Origin: Yponomeuta sedellus
Lineage: Eukaryota > Arthropoda > Insecta > Lepidoptera > Yponomeutidae
DNA length: 64,000 bases
Direction: 5' to 3'
Assembly (NCBI GenBank): GCA_934045075.1
Contig: OW203748.1
Location: 10,618,794-10,682,793 of the forward strand
Shown piece by piece: positions 9,600 to 19,626 of the stretch; positions within the stretch are counted from its first letter, which is position 1; every line of letters starts with the position of its first letter. Both the position numbers and the translations under genes were made by a program. The notes under the pieces were generated by a model, which was not told the origin of the DNA, made no database searches, and worked only from the letters and a program-made list of their open reading frames with translations.

Positions 9600-10075
9600 G
9601 ACTAGCTTTCGCCCGCGACTACGTCAGCGTGGACTTTTTTTGCAATCCCGTTCACTTCCTTTAACGGTTAAATTTAGAAGAACGGCGAAACGTGTTCAAT
9701 AAATTGTGTTGAAGAGAATTTACGAGTATTTTAAGTTTCAAGAAAATTAGACAACATTCTTTATACTCCTTTAACGGTTAAATTTAGAAAAACAGCGAAA
9801 CGTGTTCAATCAATTGTGTTGAAGAGGAGTATTTTAAGTTTCAAGAAAATTAGACAACATTCTTTATACCTCCCATACGAATTTAGGCAACTCTTTTCGC
9901 CCTCTTAGGGGTTAAATATCAAAAACACCGGTCTTATTCCTTGCCTACATTCTATATAGACCCTCTGTGCAGAATTTCAGCTTCCTAGGTCCAACGGCTT
10001 GATCTGGGCGTTGATGAGTGAGTCAGTCAGTCAGGACTTTGAATTTGATATTTAAAGATAGATTATTTGAAGCCA
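9600..10075 (+). repeat. Dispersed repeat with internal 110-bp tandem duplication
   Basis: It starts ctagctttcgcccgcgacta, resembling a very common lepidopteran repeat. The block 9658-9767 is repeated at 9768-9869 (cctttaacggttaaatttag at both starts) with a 10-bp deletion in the second unit. It ends with gagtcagtcagtcaggac. Confidence 0.65.
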
Positions 10076-10079
10076 AAGA

Positions 10080-10440
10080 CGTCTATTATTCAAATTATGT
10101 TAACGGGGACAATTGATAAAATTAAATTTTTTTAGCATACGTCTTTTACAGTACAAAGGAAACTAGATACGAAATAAACCGACCCATATTATTATTTTTT
10201 TATTTTCGTTAATTCGATGATTTTCATTCATAATTTTCTGTTTGAATTTCGTCTTTTTTTAGAAGAATGTAACCGCCAAATGACGTCACACATACGGCTT
10301 AATAATACTAACACCCTTGCCGACTTTTTAAAAACCATTGGAATTAAGGAAAGGAAAATTAATTACTCCGACATGACATTCGAATGATATTGAAAATGAC
10401 ATCTGTCATATCTTTTTTAATATTAGGCAACGGTACCTCC
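10080..10440. other. No recognised gene
   Basis: AT-rich. No motif or repeat partner seen. Confidence 0.35.
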
Positions 10441-10442
10441 TC

Positions 10443-10850
10443 ATTCCACCGTACACTCGCGGTCTGAAAATGTTTACCACCTTAAGGTTGGTAATTGCAT
10501 GCACAAATCTATGGCACATGGTCGATGATATTATGTGATTTGATTAGGCATAGAGCATAGATTAAGCATATAGCATAGAACGTAGATAGAGTAGTTTTAC
10601 TCCCTCTACGGTATAGAAGAAGCAATAGAGATTCACCCAAGCGAGGTTGCCATGGTTTTACAATCAATTTCTATTATTTCAATCCACGGATGTCATTTTT
10701 TTGATAAATGTCATTGTAAAAAATTCAATTATGTCAACTTTTAAAATACATCATCATAACGTCATGAATACTCTTATTGTTAGAATCGATGCTACAACTA
10801 TTAAAAAGTAATACGTACCTAGATATAGCATTTTAGACTATACTGCACCA
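10443..10850 (+). mobile_element. MITE-O, right end lost
   Basis: Colinear with 36908-37265: tacactcgcggtctgaaaat, then ggttggtaattgcatgcaca, then aagcgaggttgccatggttt. The right terminal repeat seen at 37300-37328 is missing. This copy has an extra ~40 bp of tagcataga-type repeats at about 10545-10610. Confidence 0.65.
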
Positions 10851-10854
10851 AAGG

Positions 10855-11095
10855 AAGAAACCGGACGTGTCGGCCGGTTTCATGGGGGCTGATTAGATTT
10901 AGTAATCGCTACGATCAAATTAAACTACGATTAAGCACGATTTGGGTTTCCTAAGGGACAATCAATTTAGTTGACCAACAGATCAAATCAGTCGACAAAT
11001 GCTACGTCAAACGACATGTCAAACGGTATTTGGGTTTCCTGGGGAATGATTAGACTCTAATCACTTTTCAAAATGTCTTTTGAAATGTCAAATCA
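10855..11095. other. No recognised gene
   Basis: Two similar pieces, around 10930 (tttgggtttcctaagggaca) and 11028 (tttgggtttcctggggaatg), suggest a degenerate internal repeat. Identity unknown. Confidence 0.35.
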
Positions 11096-11097
11096 CC

Positions 11098-11390
11098 TTA
11101 ACCCGTACTAAAGACAATTTTAAAAACCTATTTATAGGCTAAAAATTCCACCCATGCCGGGATTCGAACCCGCGACCTCTGGCTATCCGTGCCAGCGCTC
11201 TATCCAACTGAGCTAATGGGCGACTCACCGGCATCAGTGAAATTTCGAACCTCTTTACACTATTCTCTGTATTACGTACAGCCAGAGGTCGCGGGTTCGA
11301 ATCCCGACATGGGTGGAATTTTCAGCCTCTAAATAGGGTTTTAAAATTGTCCTTAGTACGGGTTAGTGCATTAAAAATAAAAATAGTAAA
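11098..11390. mobile_element. SINE-A foldback with two opposed tRNA-like parts
   Basis: The left arm is antisense (from aacccgtactaaagacaatt through a complete tRNA-like domain, B box gggattcgaaccc). The right arm is sense (from tacagccagaggtcgcgggt, B box gggttcgaatccc, to the tail tgcattaaaaataaaaatag). The right tRNA-like part lacks its A-box half. No clear TSD. Confidence 0.8.
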
Positions 11391-11394
11391 ATCG

Positions 11395-12590
11395 TAAGGC
11401 CTCAACAGCAAACATTAGCTGTGAGCAATATTAGGATGGTGCTGTCCCGTCCACGGCACAAAAATAGAGCGCAGTTTATATTCCGTTAATTAATGACATC
11501 CCTGAACAGCGGTTCTCAAAGTTTTTCCATCAAGCCTCGAAAGTGTCACGCGGGGGGCCGAGTCCATGATGGTCTAACAGGAGTTTAATAAAATGTAGTT
11601 TTTTTATGATTATTTTTTTTTTTAACTTACACTTAATGTGTTATCTAATTTTATTATATAAGATTAAAATGTAAATCTATTAACGTGGAAACTAATAACA
11701 TGTCATAAAAATTTGAATCGTAAACAGTTATAAGAAAAACGAATTACATAAGTAATATAATACAAATAAATGTCAAAGTTCAATACATACTTAACAAAAC
11801 TAAAATAAACTATAAAAAAATTATGCGAACAGTGGATGTATATAAATAGGAGATTGAAAAATTATATTGGTACGTGAAGTACTAAGTATGTATAGTGAAA
11901 GTTTTAGTGTCACTAACCCTGTAAAAGTAGTTTTGCCATAATAATTACTACTATCCCAGACCTACCGATATATACAGCAATTCACAAATATCAGTTGTTA
12001 GAAAAACTATTTCAACATATGAGAAAATAGTAATTTATTACATGTTTAATTATAGCAACATTTAGAATTGTCATCTTATTTTTTGTGTATGGCAATGTCC
12101 TTGCCCTTTTTGCATTTGTGCCGGTCAGTTGTACCTTTTTCATTTTTATATTATAATACAGTCCACGCTCTTAAAATATAACAGCATTTTATTTCCTACA
12201 TCAGTAAAGTAATTTTGGAGTATTCGGATAACATATACCTACTGTTACCTGAAGTTCTGAAGTTCTTAGGTCTCTCTGAATCTGGTTTCGGCGTACTTCT
12301 CCGAGATATGGATGTGGTTTTTATTTTTAGATTGTTGGAAATATTGAAAACAAAAAAATAGAAGAAGAAACAATTTGTAGAAGAAACTTTTTATACAATT
12401 ACAGAGACGTAGTAACGTTTTCATGGTAATGAGCTGTTTTCAAAGCACTGCAGAGATGGCGCTTATAGGACAGATCTGTCAATTTTTTCTTAGAGCATAT
12501 TAATTTTGACAGCCGTATTGTGGTGCTTCTACGGCCTCGCCTGTAAGCACCATTTATGAATCGCTTTGTGCAGGAAACGGACCTTTTAGG
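11395..12590. other. No recognised gene
   Basis: About 1.2 kb, strongly AT-rich around 11580-12240. No repeat partner in the window and no usable coding frame. GC rises at 12480-12560 without a recognisable feature. Confidence 0.4.
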
Positions 12591-12595
12591 GCTAT

Positions 12596-12961
12596 CGATA
12601 TCAACCCTTTTATGTCCCCACTGCTGGGGCACGGGTCTCTTCCTGCATGGCAGGAAGGTTAGGCCATACTCCACCACGGGGGCCAAGTCCGGGTTGGTGG
12701 AGGATTGTAAGACAGTGGCGCGCCTTACTGTCAGAAGTTATCAAGCCGCCCATAAGGCCTCTGACATGGCTTAACGACTGCCATTATATGACAGCCGGCA
12801 CCAACGGCTTAACGTGCCTTGCGAAAAACGGAAGCGCTTGGAAAAATGCCACTAGCGGTAGTCACGGGACGCTCACCCATCCCGTACCTTACCGCGCCTG
12901 TTGTTGCTTAACCGAGTGATTGATTCCAATCACTCGGTTCGCCTAGGCCACGAGCGCTTCT
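12596..12961 (-). mobile_element. SINE-B
   Basis: Full-length antisense copy preceded by a ctatcgatatcaac tail. It is very similar to 7017-7377 (same cgcttaaccaagtg/cgagtg region), so the two are among the younger copies. Confidence 0.85.
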
Positions 12962-12964
12962 TGC

Positions 12965-13555
12965 TATATTTTACGATTATTCTGGTGATACTAATTGACA
13001 ACGCTGTATCAGACCAAAGTATTTGGTTAAAAGCTTCCTTATTCCTTCAACTTGATCCCCATATGTGACTGAATACACCAAAGCAGAAAATATTAAATTT
13101 TAATCTTGCGCGCTTTGATTATGTATCTTTTAACGTGCACATTTAAAAAAAAATTTTTAGCCTCTAAATAGGTTTTTAAATTCCTAATTGATGTTCATCT
13201 TCCCCATTACTGTGTATTTTTTATGTTTGTGCATTCGTGGCAATTTAAATAAATGTTTTCTTTCTTTCTTCTTTCACATCTGTATGTGAAAGCAAAATGT
13301 TTACATAGTTCTGACGCGTTAATATGAGATTTAATATGGATCACACATAGGAAACCGCATTTCAATGGTTTAATCTGAGACATAACAGGATATTGAGACA
13401 CATTGTACGACAAAGTCCAATAGATATTTTGTCTTTGCATACAGATCTATCGTAAAAAGTTTACATAATCAAGGCTGCTCGGGTAATTTTGTAAAATGTA
13501 GGAAACAGCCTACAATATATTTTTTCTGGCATGTAGAATATAACTTATTACATTA
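12965..13555. other. No gene; small SINE-A tail fragment
   Basis: 13150-13180 is an isolated piece of the SINE-A tail (ttttagcctctaaataggtt). The rest, including a 77-residue minus frame at 13207-13440, resembles nothing I know. Confidence 0.4.
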
Positions 13556-13559
13556 TTTT

Positions 13560-13780
13560 CAATGCACTAACCCGTGCTAAGGAAAATTTTTAAAAACCCT
13601 ATTTTGAGGCTGAAAATTCCACCCAGTTGGGCCTGCAAGTGATGCAAATTACTTGCCTATACGCTGCTTGTACGTAGAGGTTCGAAATTTCACTGATGCC
13701 GGTGAGTCGCCCATTAGCTCAGTTGGAAGAGCGCTGGCACGGGTTGAATTTTAAGTCTCAGTAGGGTTTTTAAAAATGTG
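13560..13780 (+). mobile_element. SINE-A with inverted 5' arm, tRNA-like part deleted
   Basis: The antisense tail arm (atgcactaacccgtgctaag to ggctgaaaattccaccc) is followed by the sense body from gggcctgcaagtgatgcaaa. The tRNA-like domain keeps the A box (tagctcagttgg) but jumps from gctggcacggg straight to the tail, so the B box is gone. Confidence 0.75.
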
Positions 13781-13784
13781 ACTT

Positions 13785-14430
13785 ATTCTATCTGTTAATT
13801 TTAATTTCACTCAAAATTTTCAAGTTCAGCTAACCGTAGTTTAACTAACTCCCGCGGAACAATAGGATTGGACTGGGCCGGCTCAGGTGTATCCGCTAAT
13901 ACCATTTGAGTGACTGGCCTGCTCCGTCCCACTTTTAGGATAGTACAATGTGACACGACATAACAAAACATTATGTTATGAAGTAAAAGTAAACATTATT
14001 TATTACCAAATTAAATTTGGTACATGCACGTGGCTTAATAGTTAAAAGGACATTACATACTGTTAATACACAGTTAATTTTACCTAATAAACAGGGTTAA
14101 CAGTTACGTTTAAATAACATTAAGTCGTGGTGACCTTGTACCCACACTAGGCTGGGCTTGTATCGTGGGCGACGAAATTTTGCACAAAAACTGTTATCAA
14201 TTTAGACGTGCAGTGCTGAAATAGTGAGATTTATTGATTATTCAAAGCAAATTAAATACATTATATATTATAGTATATTTAATTATAATATATATATATA
14301 TATATATAATGTATTTAATTTGCTATTATATATATTGTTTTCCATCTAATTGACTCACATTAAGACGCTAAGTTAAATCTAACAAAGAAATTTCTGTAAA
14401 TTTTATTCTAATAATCTATTATAACATTTT
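13785..14430. other. No gene; AT palindrome
   Basis: Around 14240-14330 a stretch rich in TA steps, including (TA)n at about 14289-14308, is bracketed by aaattaaatacattatatat and ataatgtatttaatttgcta, which are inverted copies. The rest is unassigned. Confidence 0.45.
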
Positions 14431-14448
14431 ACTGTAACGTAATACATT

Positions 14449-14604
14449 TTTAAAAACCTATTTAGAGGCTAAAAATTTCACCCATGCCGGGATTCGAACC
14501 CGCAACCTCTGGCTATCCGTACCAGCGCTCTACCAATTGAGCTCTAAATAGGTTTTTAAATTTGTTCCTTAGCACGGGTTAGTGCATTAAAAATAAAAAA
14601 ATAG
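14449..14604. mobile_element. SINE-A inverted form with 16-bp TSD
   Basis: The TSD tgtaacgtaatacatt (14433-14448) matches tgtaacgtattacatt (14605-14620) at 15 of 16 bases. The insert is an antisense tRNA-like domain (cccatgccgggattcgaac through ctaccaattgagc) joined directly to a sense 3' tail (ctctaaataggtttttaaat to the A-rich end). The junction is at the shared gagctcta. Confidence 0.9.
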
Positions 14605-14621
14605 TGTAACGTATTACATTG

Positions 14622-14722
14622 TGAGGCAGCGGTAGCGGCGAGTAAGAACGAGGGCCTCGTATTTGGGACGTCTTAGGTTCGAATCTTGACATGTACCTAC
14701 CAATGACTCAATTTTCTAAGCA
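14622..14722 (+). repeat. tRNA-like fragment L
   Basis: Shares ggtagcggcgagtaagaacg, cctcgtatttggg, aggttcgaatcttgac and accaatgact with 16695-16810. The B-box-like ggttcgaatc and its spacing suggest a SINE head or decayed tRNA-derived repeat. Confidence 0.5.
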
Positions 14723-14796
14723 ACATACAGTCTTGTGACGGTGCAAACCTCTTCACACCATTTGTATTTCTTTTTCTATGTATCATTTTCAAATAT

Positions 14797-15053
14797 AAAA
14801 ACCTATTTAGAGGCTAAAAATTTCACCCATGCCGGGATTCGAACCCGCAACCTCTGGCTATCCGTGCCAGCGCTCTACCAATTGAGCCAATGGGCGACTC
14901 ACTACTCACGACTACTCAATTGGTAGAGCGCTGGCACGGATAGCCAGAGGTTGCGGGTTCGAATCCCGGCATGGGTGAAATTTTTAGCCTCTAAATAGGT
15001 TTTTAAATTTGTTCCTTAGCACGGGTTAGTGCATTAAAAATAAAAATAGTATA
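14797..15053. mobile_element. SINE-A complete inverted dimer with 15-bp TSD
   Basis: Perfect TSD atcattttcaaatat at 14782-14796 and 15054-15068. The left arm is a full antisense tRNA-like domain plus tail junction (14797-14897); the right arm is a full sense unit (about 14915-15053) with A box caattggtagagcg, anticodon arm ctggc-acggata-gccag and B box gggttcgaatccc. Arms are nearly identical over about 90 bp with a spacer of about 25 bp (cgactcactactcacgacta). Two opposed Pol III-type units thus inserted as one. Confidence 0.93.
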
Positions 15054-15069
15054 ATCATTTTCAAATATT

Positions 15070-15262
15070 TAAATTATGTACGTCACACATTCTTCGATTT
15101 CGCTCATTTTTCACCACTACTACTTTACCCTTTGACCAGATCTGTTTGTTTTACCTGTTTCTCCGTTTTTTTTATCCAGTTTTCTGTTTTAACATTACTA
15201 CAAATATCTACAAATAAAACAACACCTGAAGTCGTTCCAGGTTATTATCATTTCTAAAAGTT
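15070..15262. other. No recognised feature
   Basis: AT-rich spacer with no partner in the window. Confidence 0.35.
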
Positions 15263-15265
15263 ATA

Positions 15266-15400
15266 CAACGTTACAGTCTGTTAGCTTTCAGAATACACCT
15301 CGGGCTCTAGAGTAGGCATCGGTTTTCGCCGAAAGCACACGAGTGTAATACTACTTCCTGCTCTGTATAAAACTTTTCGTTCACTATTTTGTAAAATGTA
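15266..15400 (-). repeat. Family W repeat
   Basis: Inverse of 38650-38815: acagtctgttagctttcaga, acctcgggctctagagtagg and cggttttcgccgaaagcaca are shared. It includes a short inverted motif (ttttcgccgaaag). A short related end also lies at 16665-16710. Confidence 0.6.
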
Positions 15401-15635
15401 AATGTAAAAATAATTTATTTGCTAGAACACGGGTACATATCATGTTTTAAATTTATTCTTAAGATCCTTCATGTTCTACCTTCGGTGTGCAAATATTGTT
15501 GCTGGATCGCCTGATTTAAAATATAATATAAAAACATTAAAGTCTGTAAAACATAACATCACAATACAACAGACCTGTTAAGCACCGTATGGTGCCCTAC
15601 CTTTCTGTTTTAATAATAGGTTAATTATTTATTTA

Positions 15636-16042
15636 GTCAATACGTGTGGAGCCAACCAAGCCGCGGGTTTCCTCACGATGTTTTCCTTCACGGTTAGCGT
15701 GTGGTATTGCGACGACAAATTCGCAAATGTACGTAACTTTGAAATTAAACAAAGTCATTGGTACATGCCCGCACTCGGGATCGAACCTGGGGCTCTCGCT
15801 TGCCAGTCAATGGTTCTACCCACTGAGCTACCACCACGTATTGACTAGTATTTCCTGTGGGCTAGGCCGACTAAGCTGTCAGGATGGTATAGGTGCTGGG
15901 CAAGCCTAAACCATCTATAAATACCATGTCCCAGGCATTACAGCGTCGGAGTGGTCCCTTCACCCATCTAGTGTGAGTGAGGATACCACTGGACGCTGTA
16001 TTAATCATCTCATTAAGTAGATGCAAAAAGGCCAAATTATTA
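15636..16042 (+). mobile_element. SINE-I with inverted 5' half, 15-bp TSD
   Basis: Perfect TSD ttaattatttattta at 15621-15635 and 16043-16057. The 5' half (tRNA-like head; antisense B box gggatcgaacctggg) is inverted and the 3' half is sense. They meet at a shared acgtattgact at about 15836. The 3' part ends in a roughly 60-bp hairpin (tacagcgtc…gacgctgta, about 15940-16000) and gcaaaaaggcca. This is the layout expected from twin priming. Confidence 0.88.
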
Positions 16043-16057
16043 TTAATTATTTATTTA

Positions 16058-16346
16058 TAAATCCGTGTTTATTTGATAATATTTTCAAGACAACTTTTAC
16101 AAAAACAGACAGCGAACTAAATTTAAAAAACTGACACAAGTAAAAAAAGACAATAATATGTACAAAAAGTCAAAACAATAAAACAAGGTCTGTCGCCAAC
16201 AAGACCAATTAAATTAAAACGATCAATGTAAAATAAAATTAAATGTCAACATGTTTAAATAAAATTCATAAAATTGTAAATATAGTAATGCTCAATTATA
16301 ACTTATCATTAATGAAATAATTTACATTGTAATACATTTTGTTTAG
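16058..16346. other. No recognised feature
   Basis: A-rich, low-complexity sequence without a partner. Confidence 0.35.
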
Positions 16347-16351
16347 TAAAA

Positions 16352-16559
16352 CCATTGAATTTGAAGTAAGGATGAGATGTAATAGTAAACTCGTGAAAAC
16401 TATTAACAATGCGATCTAGCGGTTTTAGACAAAGCGCTCTACACGTATTTTTCGGCTTTGCGCGCATTTTCAGTGGCGGCCTCTGGGCCCGGCGCGGTTT
16501 TTTGGGATCCGATTTGCTTGTATGGGAATGGGTTTCTATGCTTACTTCAAATTCAATGG
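16352..16559. mobile_element. TIR foldback MITE
   Basis: Terminal inverted repeats of about 19 bp: ccattgaatttgaagtaag at the left and cttacttcaaattcaatgg at the right. Flanking taaaa on both sides may be a 5-bp TSD. The interior is GC-richer (gccccggcgcgg-like) and non-coding. No second copy here. Confidence 0.75.
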
Positions 16560-16694
16560 TAAAACTTGAAACAATTTCTTTCTAAACGTTATGTGAATTT
16601 AAGTGTTGTATTACATAGTTCCGATATTTATATTACACGAATATATCCGATTCAATCCAATAGTAGCTAGCCGAGGTATGTTCTAAAAGATAAC

Positions 16695-16810
16695 AGACTG
16701 TATATTGTAAGGTAGTGGTAGCGGAGAGTTAGAACGTGGTCCTCGTATTTGGGTCGTCTTAAGTTCGAATCCCGACGTGGACCCACCAATGATTGCGTCT
16801 TCTAAGTTAA
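16695..16810 (+). repeat. tRNA-like fragment L
   Basis: A better preserved copy of 14622-14722: ggtagtggtagcggagagtt, cctcgtatttgggtcgtctt, aagttcgaatcccgacgtgg. It carries the B-box-like ttcgaatcccg. The acceptor stem is not closed, so it is not a functional tRNA gene. Confidence 0.5.
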
Positions 16811-16993
16811 GTACCTACATTATTTTGTAAAGTTATTGTTATTATTTAGCTACTCCAACATTATTTTCACATTTCACTTAAAAACTACTTCTTCTCATGT
16901 ACAATTCAGTGTGAAACACCTTTACAGGACTATACAACTTTCAAAAAATTGTGTGTTTAGTAAAAGTTGAATTACATGGTAAATCTCTGATGG

Positions 16994-17210
16994 TGACGAC
17001 CTCTGTGGCGTAGCGGTAACGCGTCTGCCTACCATGCAAGAGGTCCCGGGTTCGAATCCCGGCTGGGAACAAAAAAAACCCCAGGTCTTGGATGTTTACA
17101 TGTTTGTGATGTCGTTGTTTCTGGTTCCCACGACACAGGGTATCCTAGTGTGGGGCCAGAAGCAATGTATGTGCCAGTATGTAAATGTTATGTTATGTTA
17201 ATCGAGATTC
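16994..17210 (+). mobile_element. SINE-J, tRNA-derived
   Basis: The head (about 16997-17070) has A box tggcgtagcggtaacg and B box cccgggttcgaatcccgg; a 7-base loop ctaccat in the anticodon arm would present ACC (glycine-like). The body has aaccccaggtcttggatgtt, gggtatcctagtgtggggcc and a (TTATG)n-like tail. Partial copies lie at 18872 and 31405. Confidence 0.8.
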
Positions 17211-17318
17211 TAATTAATTTAATTTACGAATTTTATAGAAGCGATACCACGCGCGAGCTGTGAAGAAAAACATGGTGAGGAAATTTATCATTACTATTAG
17301 TAATACTATTATTGGACA

Positions 17319-17503
17319 CTAGCTGACCCAGCAAACTTCGTACCGCCCAACTGTCGATTCTTTATATTTTTTTCTATTTTTCTTTGCGTAAGAACCATCC
17401 TCGTACTTCATGGAATATTCTAAAAAGACACAGCAAAATCGGTTCAGCTGCTCTCAAGATTTGCGCTTACGAACATATGCAGCGATTCATGTTTACATAT
17501 AGA
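17319..17503 (-). mobile_element. Helitron-E, complete unit
   Basis: 185 bp on the minus strand from TCTATATGTAAACATGAATC to gggtcagctag. The plus-strand left edge CTAG is preceded by a base pair consistent with A|T insertion. No hairpin is obvious before CTAG. An RTE tail inserted only 6 bp beyond its 5' end. Confidence 0.65.
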
Positions 17504-17518
17504 TAAGTATAGCGTACA

Positions 17519-17640
17519 CCTGAAAAAGGTGGCTGGTGGTGACTGGATGGCGAAAACGGGAGATCGGGTCTTGTGGCGCACCCTGGGGGAGGCTTATGTC
17601 CAGCAGTGGACTGCAATAGGCTGAAATGATGATGATGATG
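17519..17640 (+). pseudogene. RTE-like LINE 3' end with 10-bp TSD
   Basis: TSD atagcgtaca at 17509-17518 and 17641-17650. Frame 17529-17624 encodes VAGGDWMAKTGDRVLW, then GEAYVQQWTAIG and a stop, followed by (ATG)n. The GEAYVQQW end is characteristic of lepidopteran RTE-like LINEs. A 122-bp, extremely 5'-truncated, apparently recent insertion. Confidence 0.9.
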
Positions 17641-17654
17641 ATAGCGTACAATGG

Positions 17655-18010
17655 TAATGCGGCGGACTTAATGCTACAAGCATTTTCTACCAGCAACAGC
17701 AACATGATTATATTTTATTTGTGAAATCCACTAGCAGATACTGCACGAGAAAGTATATTCATTTCCACGCCTCCGGTAGTGTCGCTAGTCTAAAAAACTG
17801 CAAAAAAATATTCTCAGACAGATGTATCGATAAATATGTTTTTTGAAAAATAAAACGAATTACGAAACGCCTCGGAAAAACTCCGAACAAATGGTGATCT
17901 TACAAGTCTGAAACTAGACTGGCTAAGGAATGATGTGGAGGCGCCCGCATTTTTTTTAATTTAAAAACTTAATAAGCAACCTGCTCGATATGTCCTCCTT
18001 TTTACCAGAC
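17655..18010. other. No recognised feature
   Basis: Nothing identifiable; no partner in the window. Confidence 0.35.
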
Positions 18011-18014
18011 TGCG

Positions 18015-18095
18015 TCGGTTGCTTGAGGTTTTCTGGAAGAAACTGCTTTTAGCAATAATGCAGCCAATTTTAGTACATTTGTATTTTTTTTGTAT
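18015..18095 (+). mobile_element. Family G fragment
   Basis: gaggttttctggaagaaact, then agcaataatgcagccaattt: a diverged copy of the family G 3' end, lacking the final AATAAAGAATATT. Confidence 0.5.
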
Positions 18096-18107
18096 TTATT
18101 ATATATA

Positions 18108-18420
18108 TTAAGCTTGCCTGAATCGCGGTTCAAAAAATATGTTAAGCACACTTTGTGCCAAAAGGGCTACTATAACATAAAGGATTATCTAGATGACAAT
18201 GAGGTCTGGAATTAAAGCCAATGTATGAGTTCTATGATGTATAATAATTATGTAAACTATGTTAATTAAAAGGACTTTGAAAAGACTAAGTTTGGAGTTT
18301 TTTTGTCCATTTTTTCTCCAAAATGATCTAGATTTTGAAATGGTCACCTAGTTTGAATTGTAACGTTCATTAAGCCGCAGCTTCTGCGCTACTTTGAATA
18401 AAACCTTTTCATTTCATTTC
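18108..18420 (+). mobile_element. Family C, full repeat unit
   Basis: aagcttgcctgaatcgcggt to the tail aataaaaccttttcatttca. This and 58005-58335 are the cleanest copies: both begin at the same aagcttgcctg, which may be the 5' end of the non-autonomous unit, or the common truncation point. Confidence 0.75.
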
Positions 18421-18500
18421 CTATTGTTTTTCCAGTGTAGAATTAAGAGTTCTTATCTTAATTCTTATCTTATCCCAAAAGGAGGGTATTGTGTTTGGTT

Positions 18501-18722
18501 CGTATGTATGTATGTATGTATGTATGTATGTATGTATGTATGTATGTATGTATGTATGTATGTATGTATGTATGTATGTATGTATGTATGTATGTATGTA
18601 TGTATGTATGTATGTATGTATGTATGTATGTATGTATGTATGTATGTATGTATGTATGTATGTATGTATGTATGTATGTATGTATGTATGTATGTATGTA
18701 TGTATGTATGTATGTATGTATT
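18501..18722. repeat. (TATG)n microsatellite, about 220 bp
   Basis: Uninterrupted tetranucleotide array. All MYVC/HTYI frames here are artefacts. Unlike the array at 1302, no LINE-F sequence adjoins it; it follows a family C tail by about 80 bp. Confidence 0.95.
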
Positions 18723-18871
18723 TTTCTTTGATACTGCATCACTTATTACTTATTATGATTTTTTTTTGTGTACATAGTAGGTATGAGATTAGGCTGTAGG
18801 CTAATTCATGTGGGAAATATATGACTTCGGACGTAGAGGTCTGAAGTCATAATTATGTTTCATTTTCATCA

Positions 18872-18915
18872 CGACGACCTCTGTGGCGTAGCGGTAGCGC
18901 GTCTGCCTCCCATGC
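18872..18915 (+). mobile_element. SINE-J head fragment
   Basis: cgacctctgtggcgtagcgg to gcctcccatgc: the first 44 bp of SINE-J with an intact A box, cut off at the edge of the BEL/Pao remnant. Confidence 0.65.
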
Positions 18916-18924
18916 TTTATACTA

Positions 18925-19535
18925 TTAATGTACATCATCTATTGGAAGTATACACACTTTGTAAATACTTGTTTTTATAACAGACCCATTAGCGATCCTA
19001 ATAGCAAGTGCACGCACTTTGCCATCCGCACCGAGATAAACTTCAATCACTTTGGCCATGGGCCACCGTAAGGGCGTAACATTGTCATCTTTAACAATTA
19101 CTAAAGTTCCTACCTTAATGTTATTAAGGTAGGAATTTACCTACAGTAAATTCGCCATTTTGAACTACTTTGTAATTGTACTAGATATTCTTTGTGCCAT
19201 CGTTTCCAAAACATCTGAACAAAATTTGACTACATTGTCGCCAAAATTTTAAACGATTTGCTGGCATGTTTGTGTAGTCTCTCTCAGAATAAGAAGTTAA
19301 TGGGGCACCAGTTAAAAATATGGCGTTGAATATGGAGTGAAATATGGCATTTCATTTATGTCTGTTGTAGGCAGTGCTGTCCAATGGACGTGAGTTTAAT
19401 ACCCCTTCTATCTGTATAATTACTGTATTCAGCTCTTCATAAGTTAATACAGCATTACCGACAACTCTTTTCAGATGATACTTAACGCTTTTTATCCCAG
19501 CCTCCCCAAGACCTCCGAAAACCGAATGGCGAAAC
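18925..19535 (-). pseudogene. BEL/Pao LTR-retrotransposon integrase remnant
   Basis: Translating the minus strand gives four blocks in BEL/Pao order. 19517-19352 has GEAGIKSVKYHLKRVVGN and IEGVLNSRPL (integrase core end). 19340-19216 has FLTGAPLTSYSERDY. About 19215-19150 has FWKRWHKEYLVQLQSSSKW. 19122-18925 has VGTLVIVKDDN, LRWPMAKVIEVYLGADGKVR and KVCILP (DUF5641-like domain), ending at a stop. At least one frameshift and internal stops separate the blocks, so it is dead. No LTR was recognised next to it. Confidence 0.88.
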
Positions 19536-19626
19536 GATTCGAATCATTTAGAATTTGGTGTACGTCATGTAAAAGCGGAAATCTTAATTATCATTACGTA
19601 AACTGATATTTTAGAACCATACGTCA

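Noticed and set aside
2413..15068. CRISPR array
   Set aside because: Similar units are irregularly spaced, in both orientations and flanked by TSDs; there are no short equal spacers or cas genes, and the DNA looks eukaryotic.
16997..17070. Functional tRNA-Gly gene
   Set aside because: The acceptor stem does not close well, and the same sequence with SINE body recurs at 18872 and 31405.
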